IMG/VR virus record: IMGVR_UViG_3300045107_000561
Location: 1-40,786 of that record
Origin: a virus
Strand: one strand, 5' to 3'
DNA length: 40,786 bases
This document shows, one piece after another, positions 16,524 to 24,163 of this stretch (within the stretch, counting starts at the first letter, position 1; each line of letters starts with the position of its first letter). The notes under the pieces are model-generated. The model saw only the letters and a program-made list of their open reading frames with translations. It had not been told where the DNA came from and ran no database searches. Position numbers and translations under genes: made by a program.

Positions 16524-16730
16524 TTATTCGAGAGCGATTGCCGCGTTGGCGGTCATAACGGCTTCCCGCACCTTGCGGACCGCGGCGGTCTTGTCCGCCG
16601 AATCCGGGCAGTTGTCGTTGATCGCGTGGGCGAAGGCCTTGGCGGCTTCGCGGAGCTTCCCGTACCGCTCGGGCTGATCGCCCTTCGGCGGGTGGTAGGT
16701 GAAAAATCGGTCGAGTTCTTCGGTTTTCAT
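16524..16730 (-). CDS. acb2: Acb2-like anti-CBASS protein (cyclic nucleotide sponge)
   Basis: 68 aa from the ATG at 16730, with GGGAG upstream; the longer reading runs into the capsid gene. The sequence carries the whole pattern I know for Acb2/Tad1-domain proteins: FFTYHPPKGDQPERYGKLRE at residues 9-28, then PDSADKTAAVRKVREAVM and ANAAIA to the end. Acb2 forms a small hexamer that binds cyclic di- and trinucleotides and so blocks CBASS effectors. Known acb2 genes of B3-like Pseudomonas transposable phages sit next to the capsid gene, as here (46 bp after it). Expression is therefore late. Binding specificity of this version is not known. Confidence 0.85.
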   Translation of the reverse strand: MKTEELDRFFTYHPPKGDQPERYGKLREAAKAFAHAINDNCPDSADKTAAVRKVREAVMTANAAIALE

Positions 16731-16776
16731 GGTGTCTCCCGTTTCGCTGGTTTGCCTTGATTGGATTGGTCGCGCC

Positions 16777-17775
16777 TTATGCGAGGCGAACCCCGTGCAG
16801 TCGGGCCATGCAGCAGTTCGTCGCGGGATACAAACCGCCCACCCAATCGACGTTGGTCCGGTAGACGTGCCCACCCTCAAGCAGACCCAAGTCCTTGCCC
16901 ATCATCGGTTCGTACTGCCAGCCGCCGAGGTATTCCTCGCCGTACCGCACCGCGTAGATGCTGGTATGGGTGCTGTTGCCGGGGTCCGTACCGTCCGCCG
17001 CCTCGGTGATGGGGATGATCTTGGTCGCCTGGTCGGCCTTGTAGCCGATGTCTCGAATGACGGCGTTCTTGTAACGGGTGATGGACCGGTCAAGCTGGTC
17101 CTGTCCCTGAGAAAATCCACCGTTCCCGGCAAACTCCTTCGCCGCCGAATCCCACCGCCGCTGCATCGTGTCGTTGAGGTAGATCACCACACCCGTCCCA
17201 TCCGGCGAGGAAACGGACCAGAGCAACTGGTCGATCAGTTCCAGGAACTGCGCGAATGTCTTCGCCGTACGGTTGGCGAGCCTCAGATCGACCGCCCCGC
17301 CGGCGATCTTGTTCTCGGACCGGACGCCATACTTCTTACCGTCGTCGATTCGGGCCTTGAGGCCCACCAGCGAATCGACATTGCCGTCAACGTGGTTGTT
17401 GTTGATGAACTTGTCGTTCATGTCGTAGGCGACCGACTTGAGGTACGCCGACAACTGCACCGCGCGCGGATCAGCAATCTGGTTTTCGTCCTCGACGAGC
17501 GCCTTGTCCACGTCGATATTGTTGCGAATCAGGTACGCACTTTCCTGAAAGGGCGTCGGCGTTCCGCTGGTGGTCGGGCCGGGCGTGTTGAGCTTCACCC
17601 AGTCCACGGTCGGCAGATTGCCCTCGAACCGCGTCCCGTTCGCGATGAGGGTCTTCTTGTTCTTGAACGGGATGTCCTGCATGACCGACCCGTTCTCAAT
17701 CAGCGAAAAAACAATCGCCTGAATGAGCGGGTCGTTGGACATCAGCAGGTATTGCGTGAGCGTCAAAGCGGCCAT
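16777..17775 (-). CDS. Major capsid protein
   Basis: 332 aa from the ATG at 17775. AGGAG lies 9 nt upstream of this start, whereas the ATG at 17784 touches the ribosome site and is rejected. The N-terminal region (LTLTQYLLMSNDPLIQAIV) and the later segments (VVIYLNDTMQRRWDSAAKEF; SIYAVRYGEEYLGGWQYEP) match the capsid proteins found after a scaffold gene in transposable siphoviruses, of presumed HK97 fold. The gene follows the scaffold gene and precedes connector genes. There is no N-terminal protease-cleaved delta domain, consistent with a separate scaffold. Confidence 0.85.
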   Translation of the reverse strand: MAALTLTQYLLMSNDPLIQAIVFSLIENGSVMQDIPFKNKKTLIANGTRFEGNLPTVDWVKLNTPGPTTSGTPTPFQESAYLIRNNIDVDKALVEDENQIADPRAVQLSAYLKSVAYDMNDKFINNNHVDGNVDSLVGLKARIDDGKKYGVRSENKIAGGAVDLRLANRTAKTFAQFLELIDQLLWSVSSPDGTGVVIYLNDTMQRRWDSAAKEFAGNGGFSQGQDQLDRSITRYKNAVIRDIGYKADQATKIIPITEAADGTDPGNSTHTSIYAVRYGEEYLGGWQYEPMMGKDLGLLEGGHVYRTNVDWVGGLYPATNCCMARLHGVRLA

Positions 17776-17814
17776 GGCGGGCATCTCCTGTGGTGAGTGT
17801 CAGAGCCTTTCGGC

Positions 17815-18372
17815 TTACTTCCCGAACACCCCCGACAGCCGGGTCGGGTTCTTCGGGTCGAACTTCTTTTCCTTGTCCTTGTCGTCTTCCTTGCGGGCCG
17901 GATTTCCCGCCGGCGTCGTTACGCCAGCCGGCTTCAACATCGGGTACTGCTGGAGCAACGCCTGCAATCCCGCCTCGATGCCGTCGTCCTTCACGGTGTC
18001 CGGCAAGAGTTTCACCGCCAGTTCCGGGACAATCCCCAGCTTGCTCGCCGCCACGGCGACCTTCCCGGCGCGCGCTTCGGCCTGAGCCTCGCGAAGCTGT
18101 TTTTGCAGCCGTTCCGTTTCGCCCAGCTTCGCGTCTTCCTCTTCCTTCTGCTTCTTTTCGAACTCGGCAATCCGTTTCTGGGCCGCTTCGAGCTGTTTCT
18201 TCACGTCGTCATTTCCCCCGTCCGTCGCCGGTTGCGTTGGGGCAGCCGGCGCGGCTGGAGGAGTCGCCGCGCTCGCGGGCGCGGGAGACGGTGCCGCCGG
18301 AGGTGCGGACGGCTCCTGCGAAGGTGAGGGTTGCCCGTTGGTGGGCGTCGGATTGGCCGTTGGCGTGGACAT
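17815..18372 (-). CDS. Capsid scaffolding protein
   Basis: 185 aa. The first 50 residues are Pro/Ala/Ser/Thr-rich and disordered. Residues about 53-100 are a charged coiled coil (VKKQLEAAQKRIAEFEKKQK, ERLQKQLREAQAEARAGK). A short Leu-rich segment (LGIVPELAVKLLPDTV) and a lysine-rich tail follow. This is the classic layout of phage scaffold proteins, and the major capsid gene comes next. It is the first gene of the second late operon, downstream of the 9-bp repeat array at 18452-18478 and a leader hairpin. Confidence 0.85.
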   Translation of the reverse strand: MSTPTANPTPTNGQPSPSQEPSAPPAAPSPAPASAATPPAAPAAPTQPATDGGNDDVKKQLEAAQKRIAEFEKKQKEEEDAKLGETERLQKQLREAQAEARAGKVAVAASKLGIVPELAVKLLPDTVKDDGIEAGLQALLQQYPMLKPAGVTTPAGNPARKEDDKDKEKKFDPKNPTRLSGVFGK

Positions 18373-18375
18373 GGT

Positions 18376-18409
18376 GTGTCGTCTCCCCGAAAAATGTCTG
18401 GGGCGACAC
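18376..18409 (-). other. Leader hairpin before the scaffold gene
   Basis: In the minus-strand transcript GTGTCGCCCC can pair with GGGG...CGACAC, with a three-base bulge and an 11-base loop, ending a few bases before the scaffold ribosome site. It may tune translation or protect the 5' end of the abundant capsid message. Function is inferred only. Confidence 0.4.
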
Positions 18410-18451
18410 TACCGAGGGGGGTGCGAGCGCAACACGTCAAAACCCACGAAA

Positions 18452-18478
18452 CGCACAAACTGCACGATCTGCACGATC
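18452..18478. promoter_or_regulatory. Late-promoter repeat array A (three 9-bp units)
   Basis: Units CGCACAAAC, TGCACGATC, TGCACGATC lie head to tail without gaps. The 18-bp core CTGCACGATCTGCACGAT (18460-18477) is identical to 25265-25282. Its near edge lies 88 bp from the scaffold ATG, against 84 bp in the other array. On the minus strand both arrays continue into GTGCGTTT then G(T/C)GGGT. This looks like an activator binding array of a late promoter, with 9-bp periodicity close to one helical turn. Confidence 0.65.
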
Positions 18479-18482
18479 ACGC

Positions 18483-18520
18483 AAAAACGAAACCGCCCGC
18501 CGGATTCCTCCAGCGGGCGG
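18483..18520 (-). terminator. Intrinsic terminator of the first late operon
   Basis: On the minus strand CCGCCCGC (18520-18513) pairs with GCGGGCGG (18500-18493) around a 12-base loop and is followed by TTTCGTTTTT. It lies just downstream of the small gene that ends at 18547 and just upstream of the repeat array that begins the second late operon. Confidence 0.75.
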
Positions 18521-18546
18521 TCAAAATGGGTGTCCTGTCTCTATTG

Positions 18547-18744
18547 TCAGGATCGTCGCGGGGAGACTGGCTTGGCGAGCAGATCAGCTAAAACTTCTTC
18601 GTAGGTCATCCCGGCCAAACGTTCGAGTTCAGATTTTACGCCAGGCGAAACGGAAGGATTTTCACCGACTTCGGCACGCTCATCCAGACGGTAGCTGCCA
18701 TCAGGCTGCACGGAATTCAATGGGTCAAAACGGTTTTCGCTCAT
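18547..18744 (-). CDS. Small protein downstream of MuF-JAB, immunity or accessory candidate
   Basis: 65 aa; the ATG overlaps the last 20 bp of the MuF gene. It is acidic with a helical C-terminal half (VKSELERLAGMTYEEVLADLLAK). A terminator follows, so it is the last gene of the first late operon. MuF proteins with polymorphic C-terminal domains are often followed by a small immunity gene. This is a possible parallel, but it could equally be a small head assembly factor. No family recognised. Confidence 0.55.
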   Translation of the reverse strand: MSENRFDPLNSVQPDGSYRLDERAEVGENPSVSPGVKSELERLAGMTYEEVLADLLAKPVSPRRS

Positions 18745-20299
18745 AATAAAATTTCGGCCCCCCCTTTTTCATATCGAGGTGTTTTTTAAAATCCGTCCAT
18801 ATCTGATGCATGCTCCGTCCCTGTGCTACTTTCAGCAGGGTGATCAAGTGGCCACCATAATCTTCGGCGATCCAGTTCCAAGTATCTTCACCCGGCTCAA
18901 CGCTCATAGTGTAGCGTACTGGTTCACCGTCCTCAATCGCCACCACAACCATCTCTTTGACTTCGTGTTTGATGGCAAAGGAGAAATCATCCAATGAAAA
19001 ACTGCCTCCCGTTTCAGGATGATTATGGACGACGGATCGTTGGCGAAAAATGCTTTCTTCTTCCTTTGCTATATGTATTGAAAACTCATTGCCCCGTTTC
19101 CGACCGACCAACGCCCCACTCTCATCAATAGCAGCAACAACTTCCTGATCCAGTTCGAGGATATTCGACTCGAAAACCTCCCTGGGCGTTCTGAATGTCT
19201 GCTTTCCGCCTCGCAGATAGAATCGAGCCTTCTCGTCCCCGAGAATATCCGTCAACGCCCTCGGGCCGACCTGCGGACCATAACCCTTGCCATTGTCCCG
19301 GTAGCCGACGAACTGATCGAAATCAGTTATTTCCCCGTCACGATACGCCTGTAACGCCGCGGGACCGAGAATAACGGTCTGCTGTTCCTCGGTCAGCTTG
19401 GTGAATCGATTGTCCAGAGAAATTACCGCAGGAATATTTTTGGGATCATCTTCAAGGATGGGGATCGGCACGCACCGGCAGTTCGGATGCGCTCGCTGCG
19501 GCTCCTGAATCTCGAACACCTTCCCGTCGAGCGCCCAGCAGGCCGGACAGGTGCGACTGGTCCCCGCCGCTACCCAACGCCACATCTTCACGCCCATGGA
19601 ACGATAGCCTTCAAGGGACGCCTCGCGCGCGCTCATCATTACGGACGAGTGGGCGGCCAGCTCGATACGCCGGGCGATGGCCGGGTCGGCCAGCCGGTTG
19701 CGTTCGTTGCCGTCCACCTTCGCCCTGATGCGGGTCACGATCCGGCGCGGCGGCTCACCGAGGGCGAGGCCCTCCTCGATGGCGGACTGCACATCCCGGT
19801 CAGCCTGTAGCTTCAGGTCGCCGGCCAGCCGACGAAAAGAGGATTCGAGCGGAGAACCGTCACCGGTCAGCCCCACAAACGCCTGGAGTTGGTCATCCGC
19901 GAAACGTCCGGTGGTCAGACTGAACGTGGAGGCCCGGTTGCCGAGGGGCGTGACGAGCTTCGCCGCACGGAGGCTTTCGCGGACGTAGGTTCCGGCCTTC
20001 TTCACGACTTCCAGTTGACGGGCTTGAGTCTGATCTGCGGCTTCGAGGGCGAGTGTCGTAATCGTCTCCGCCAGGTCCGCTTTGAACCTAGTCAGCCGCT
20101 GGATCTCATCGTTCCACGAAATCCGAGGGTCCTGGCCGCCGGCGACCGCGTCCGCCACACGATTGGCGAGTTCGTTGAGCCGTTCCGTCAACGTCTCCCA
20201 GGCTGAGTGGTACGCCTCAAGAAGTCGCATCCGCTCGCGCTCGCGGCCCTTGAGCAGGTCGCGCTGGAAATCGCGTGCAGTGGAGAACAGGTCGGACAC
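18725..20299 (-). CDS. MuF-like minor head protein with C-terminal JAB-like domain
   Basis: 524 aa. Residues about 160-280 are the phage Mu protein F-like (minor head) domain: SREASLEGYRS-type helix (AREASLEGYRSMGVKMWRW), then CPACWALDG and the HPNCRC signature (residues 251-276). Residues about 290-524 are an extra domain with RSVVHNHPETGG...SLDD at 421-438, that is H425-x-H427-x7-S435-x2-D438, the JAMM/JAB metal motif, near a GALVG turn as in RadC-type JABs. The catalytic Glu normally found upstream is not clear. The DNA for this domain is more AT-rich than the N-terminal half, suggesting an exchanged module. The N-terminal part serves head assembly after the portal. Confidence 0.8.
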   Translation of the reverse strand: MSDLFSTARDFQRDLLKGRERERMRLLEAYHSAWETLTERLNELANRVADAVAGGQDPRISWNDEIQRLTRFKADLAETITTLALEAADQTQARQLEVVKKAGTYVRESLRAAKLVTPLGNRASTFSLTTGRFADDQLQAFVGLTGDGSPLESSFRRLAGDLKLQADRDVQSAIEEGLALGEPPRRIVTRIRAKVDGNERNRLADPAIARRIELAAHSSVMMSAREASLEGYRSMGVKMWRWVAAGTSRTCPACWALDGKVFEIQEPQRAHPNCRCVPIPILEDDPKNIPAVISLDNRFTKLTEEQQTVILGPAALQAYRDGEITDFDQFVGYRDNGKGYGPQVGPRALTDILGDEKARFYLRGGKQTFRTPREVFESNILELDQEVVAAIDESGALVGRKRGNEFSIHIAKEEESIFRQRSVVHNHPETGGSFSLDDFSFAIKHEVKEMVVVAIEDGEPVRYTMSVEPGEDTWNWIAEDYGGHLITLLKVAQGRSMHQIWTDFKKHLDMKKGGPKFYYERKPF

Positions 20300-20391
20300 G
20301 TTTATTTGCCCTGAGACGCGCCGGACGACACGTTGGGCGTTCCGCGCGTAAAAATAATTTGAGAACGATTTAGGCGCGATTGCCGGGTGGT

Positions 20392-20607
20392 TCAGAACCG
20401 ATCCACGAGCCAGTCGAGGCTGCGCTGGATCAGTACCGCGACCGGAACGTCGCCGATCATCCGCTCCGCGTGTGATTTCGCGATTCGGAGACGGTCGTTC
20501 TCCTCACGGAGTCGTTCGTTCTCATCTCGCAACCCTTGGTTTTGGTCTCGGAGTTCAGCGAGATGTCTTTTTTGCACCTCAATCAAGTCGTCGCGTTCGT
20601 CGTTCAT
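20392..20607 (-). CDS. Small coiled-coil protein after the portal
   Basis: 71 aa, joined to the portal gene by an ATGA overlap. Residues 5-48 form an almost perfect charged heptad coiled coil (LRDQNQGLRDENERLREEN). A hydrophobic, non-charged end (VPVAVLIQRSLDWLVDRF) follows. It may be a small assembly factor binding portal or MuF protein. No family recognised; the overlap and the lack of rare features support that it is expressed. Confidence 0.6.
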   Translation of the reverse strand: MNDERDDLIEVQKRHLAELRDQNQGLRDENERLREENDRLRIAKSHAERMIGDVPVAVLIQRSLDWLVDRF

Positions 20608-21941
20608 TGGAAATTCGCATTCTGCGCGAGCGTCTCCCGCGCGGCCGCGTCTTCAAGCGCTTTCTTTTCTTCTTCCTTCACCGGGTCGTAGCCAAGTTCC
20701 GAAAGCAGTGTCGCCCGTGAGACGCCGAGATTTGCCTTGATGGTCGCCGCCGACATCTGCTCGGCGACATTGCGCGGGACGATCTCGCCCCAGTGCAATT
20801 CCACTTTCGCGCCGGTGATACCGCCGATTTCGAGCAGGCCGTCCACCAGATGCCTGACCAGTCTTCCGTAAGTCCGGCGCTTCCGCTCGGTGCGACGAAT
20901 CACCGGGCCGTACAGAATCTGAAGCGCGACACCGGAAAGCTGGCCGACGTTCTCCAACTTGCCCGTGACGATCTCCGGGATCTCCGTCAGTGCGAACAGT
21001 TCCTCGCGCAGCTTCGCCCGCCGCTCCTCGCCGTAGCGCAGTCCTTCGGCGTTCGTTTCGAGGTTTTCGATTTCGCCGTCACCGACGAAAGCGACCCCTC
21101 CGATCCCGATTTTCAGATCCTGCACGGCCATTTTCTTCGCAATCGTTTTCGGCCAGGCGTGGATGCGCGTCGCCCTCACCAGCATGCTGTCCAGCCGGTG
21201 GAGCGCCTTGATCAGCTTCAGGACTTGCGGGCTGAGGTCCGCTCGGCCGTAGAAGGCATTTGGCATGATCAGGTTCTGGGCCTGCATCACCGGACAGAAC
21301 GAATAGTTCCAGGTCAACGGATCGCCTTCCTCAACGCGTTTGCCTTTCGGGTCGATCCCAACCCGTTGAATCGACCACCCGCCACCGTCCAGCCGTTCGT
21401 ATCGCTCCTGAACGATTTTCACATCTCCGGCGGCCACAGTTTCAAGCTCGAAGGTGTGAGCGTAGGCCCTTGGCTTCGAGAAATCCTCCGCCGGGAATTC
21501 AGCGGCCCAGTTGAGAGGGTCGCCAACCTGCACCCGAGGCTTTCCGTCCTCCAGCACGATGCGCGCCCAGGCGTGGCCGAACACCCCGCCGTTTACCGCC
21601 AACTGAAACAAATCGACCCCTCGCTGCTCCTCCGGCCAGACCTCGGCCAGGAACGCATCCGCCCGCGCGTTGCCCGTGGAGATTTTCAGGTCGTCGCCGA
21701 ACAGGTATTCAGCGCCCTTGTCCACGATCAACTCGGCGAAGCCCGCCTGGACGTTGTCGTCAGGCTCGTCCTTTTTGATCTTGAGCGGCGGTGGAAGTTC
21801 ACCATTGTACGCACGCCAGGCTTCGCGTCCCTCAATCGAACGACGGGACTCCTCGAAGGTGCCGCCCCAAAACGTCGAGCCGGTGAGGTTCGAGGGCTGC
21901 CACATTGACCGGATCGACTGAAACCATTCCGTCAGGCCCAT
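20604..21941 (-). CDS. Portal protein (SPP1 gp6-like)
   Basis: 445 aa. It lies between large terminase and MuF genes, the standard portal position. Characteristic segments are the WRAYNGELPPPL opening, FAELIVDKGAEYLFGDDLKI (clamp region), and LREELFALTEIPEIVTGKLENVGQLSGVALQILYGPVI in the stem/crown part (the 'G.(L).SG.AL' pattern of SPP1 gp6-type portals). The dodecameric ring forms the DNA entry channel and nucleates the head. It overlaps the terminase gene by 10 bp. The alternative HK97-type family fits less well. Confidence 0.9.
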   Translation of the reverse strand: MGLTEWFQSIRSMWQPSNLTGSTFWGGTFEESRRSIEGREAWRAYNGELPPPLKIKKDEPDDNVQAGFAELIVDKGAEYLFGDDLKISTGNARADAFLAEVWPEEQRGVDLFQLAVNGGVFGHAWARIVLEDGKPRVQVGDPLNWAAEFPAEDFSKPRAYAHTFELETVAAGDVKIVQERYERLDGGGWSIQRVGIDPKGKRVEEGDPLTWNYSFCPVMQAQNLIMPNAFYGRADLSPQVLKLIKALHRLDSMLVRATRIHAWPKTIAKKMAVQDLKIGIGGVAFVGDGEIENLETNAEGLRYGEERRAKLREELFALTEIPEIVTGKLENVGQLSGVALQILYGPVIRRTERKRRTYGRLVRHLVDGLLEIGGITGAKVELHWGEIVPRNVAEQMSAATIKANLGVSRATLLSELGYDPVKEEEKKALEDAAARETLAQNANFQ

Positions 21942-23386
21942 TGCCCATCCCCCTTTGAATACAGATCCTCGCCGTGTTCCACATTGCCCAGCCAGACCAC
22001 CGACAGCGATTGCACTGCCAACGATACGGCGTCAACGAAGTCGTCGTGCTTTGCTTTCGGGAACGCGCAGACCTCGGACAGGAACTCATCCAGGAACGGA
22101 TTCCGGACAACCGCGACCTTGCCGCTTTCGGCCCGCGTCGCCCAGGGCAACGCCCGTGACCGCTTGTCCTTGTCCACGCGCACCCCTTTGAAACCGATGC
22201 CCACCAGTTCGGGTTTTCGAAGGAGTTGCTGCACGGCGGCCAGTCCGTGCAGAGCCTCTTCAATGCAATGGAGGGACTGCCGCTCCAACAACATCGTTTC
22301 CCGGATGCGCTTCTCGATGTCCGGCCATTCCTTCCGCGCCCGCCAGTAGTCCCGGATGTACAGCGTCCCATCGTCGCCGACCGCGCAGGCCGCCGACGCG
22401 GTGAAGTCCGCCGTCTGCTTCGTCGAAGTAGCCAGATCGTACCCGCGCACCCACCGCAGATTGGCCGGCACATCCGCCGGGTCGAGAATCCGGAACCATT
22501 CTTTCTGAAACAGACCACCCGAACGAGAAACCGGCTGCCCTTGATACAACGCCGAAAACGCATATTCGCCCTGCCGCTTTTTGATGCGCTCCAACGCCTT
22601 CTCGTCGTACCGCTGGGGACATAACGCCTCCCCCGGTCTGCGCCCAAGTGGGTCATCTTCTTCGGCCAAGGCTGGGAGATTGATGACGGTCCATTTCTCG
22701 CCGTCTTCATGGGTCATCTCCGAAATGAGGCGCCCTGTCAGATCATCCTCATGCCAACGAGTGTGGATGACCACAACCGCCCCGCCCGGCTCAAGCCGCG
22801 TGTACACGTCCTCGTTGAACCATTCCCCAACCGTGTCGCGTGTGACTTGGGAATCAGCCGTTTTTCTTCCCTTGTATGGATCGTCGATGATGATCAGGTC
22901 CGCGCCCGTCCCCGTGACACCCGCTCCCACGCCCGCCGCCCGGATTCCGCCTTCGGCCTTCGTTTCCCATTCCTCGACCGCCTTGCGTTCGGCGTTCATC
23001 GCGACTCTGGGCTTGACGATCCGCTTGATTTTTCTTGAAAACTTGTTGGCCAGAAACTGCGAATACGACCCGATAATGATTCGAGTCGCGGGGTCCTTTT
23101 CGAGTCGCCAGGCTGCGTATCGCACCGTCACCAATTCGGATTTACCATGGCGTGGTGGAACGGAAAGGATAAGGCGCTTGATTTTGCCGGTGGTTACGTC
23201 GTCCAGAGCCTTGCAGATATAGGCGAGATGCTTGAACCGCCAGTTGTATGCGGGCGTGACTTCCTCCAACCAGTCCGGACTGAATTTTTTGACGGTCGCG
23301 CCCAGCGAAATGCCGAATTGCGCGCACACCCGTTCGCGCGTCGCCTTGAGTCGCTCAAGTGGGTCGGAATTCGTTCTTTTCGCCAT
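21932..23386 (-). CDS. Large terminase subunit
   Basis: 484 aa. ATPase domain: Walker A SVPPRHGKSE at residues 75-84, Walker B LIIIDDP at 164-170, and coupling segment VVVIHTRWHEDDLTGR. Nuclease domain: GYDLATSTKQTADFTA (Asp317) and AKHDDFVDAVS (residues 446-455) supply metal-binding aspartates. The protein packages DNA into proheads and cuts it. In Mu-type phages packaging starts from the integrated end and takes host flanking DNA, which suits the host-like DNA beyond the right end here. Overlaps the small subunit gene by 32 bp. Confidence 0.95.
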   Translation of the reverse strand: MAKRTNSDPLERLKATRERVCAQFGISLGATVKKFSPDWLEEVTPAYNWRFKHLAYICKALDDVTTGKIKRLILSVPPRHGKSELVTVRYAAWRLEKDPATRIIIGSYSQFLANKFSRKIKRIVKPRVAMNAERKAVEEWETKAEGGIRAAGVGAGVTGTGADLIIIDDPYKGRKTADSQVTRDTVGEWFNEDVYTRLEPGGAVVVIHTRWHEDDLTGRLISEMTHEDGEKWTVINLPALAEEDDPLGRRPGEALCPQRYDEKALERIKKRQGEYAFSALYQGQPVSRSGGLFQKEWFRILDPADVPANLRWVRGYDLATSTKQTADFTASAACAVGDDGTLYIRDYWRARKEWPDIEKRIRETMLLERQSLHCIEEALHGLAAVQQLLRKPELVGIGFKGVRVDKDKRSRALPWATRAESGKVAVVRNPFLDEFLSEVCAFPKAKHDDFVDAVSLAVQSLSVVWLGNVEHGEDLYSKGDGQWA

Positions 23387-23912
23387 AGAGCTTCCTGGCC
23401 CCGTCGATCACGTCGTCATACACATTGTTAAGTTCACGGACGAGACGCTTGCCGCGTTCGCCCGGCAGCGATCCGGCGATTCCCATCAATCGGTCCATCA
23501 TCGTGCAGAACGCCTCGAAGTTATCCTTGCCCGCGTCCAGCCTCGCCAGCGCGTCCGTCGTCAACTGGCAATAGGCCCGGTGCTGCCAAATCAGGTCCGT
23601 GTCCGTTGAACCATGCGCGTCGATGGCATCCTTGATGACGCCCCGGACTTCCTCGACTTCGAGCAGCAGCTTCTCCGCGCTCGACGTGCCGGCGACCTTC
23701 GAGGCCGCGAGCAGCTTTCGCTCCAGCGCCGACTTCCAGCCGTACTTGTCCGGCCAGCCCTCTCGCGTCCCGCGCGTAACGAGGTTGTCCTTCGACCAGC
23801 CGGAATAGACGCGCCGCATCTCCGTCTCGATCCGGTCGTAATGCTGACCGTTGAAGCGCAGATACAGCTCGAAGCACATCTCCACGGCTGCATGGTCGTA
23901 TTTTCGCGGCAT
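23355..23912 (-). CDS. Small terminase subunit-like protein
   Basis: 185 aa. The first 60 residues form a helix-turn-helix-like region (YDHAAVEMCFELYLRFNGQH, IETEMRRVYSGWSKDNLVTR). A long helical middle and an acidic C-terminal part follow (ELNNVYDDVIDGARKLYGEK). Directly upstream of the large terminase and overlapping it, it should recognise packaging DNA, in Mu-type phages near one transposon end. Family not named with certainty, but context and the N-terminal DNA-binding pattern agree. Confidence 0.75.
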   Translation of the reverse strand: MPRKYDHAAVEMCFELYLRFNGQHYDRIETEMRRVYSGWSKDNLVTRGTREGWPDKYGWKSALERKLLAASKVAGTSSAEKLLLEVEEVRGVIKDAIDAHGSTDTDLIWQHRAYCQLTTDALARLDAGKDNFEAFCTMMDRLMGIAGSLPGERGKRLVRELNNVYDDVIDGARKLYGEKNEFRPT

Positions 23913-23916
23913 GGGT

Positions 23917-24162
23917 TTACCCAGACGACGTGTCTTCTCCGCGTCGCGAACGACGCCACGCCCGACGCAGTATCCAGATGGTGCTGATCGCCGCGCCGAT
24001 GAACGTCAGCAAAGACGCCCCAAGTCGGAACGCGGCGCTCAGGTGATCGATCAACGCCCAGTCCAGAGCGAATACCGTTCCGAACGCAAACCAGCCGGTT
24101 GCCATGAGTTTCACTTCCGGAACCATATCCCGCTCAAGGAGCGCGGCGATAAAGGGTTTCAT
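23917..24162 (-). CDS. Two-TM membrane protein, holin candidate
   Basis: 81 aa from the ATG at 24162, which lies just after the endolysin stop (TGAAATG). Two predicted membrane helices (about residues 17-37 and 46-65) and a basic tail (RRAWRRSRRG) are the layout of class II holins. It follows the endolysin gene directly. The three-TM protein upstream is the rival holin candidate; the two could act as holin and antiholin. Confidence 0.65.
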   Translation of the reverse strand: MKPFIAALLERDMVPEVKLMATGWFAFGTVFALDWALIDHLSAAFRLGASLLTFIGAAISTIWILRRAWRRSRRGEDTSSG

Positions 24163-24163
24163 T

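Noticed and set aside
18373-18546. A gene in the gap between scaffold and the small MuF-linked gene
   Set aside because: The gap holds a leader hairpin, array A and a terminator; short frames in it are made of the repeat and have no ribosome site.
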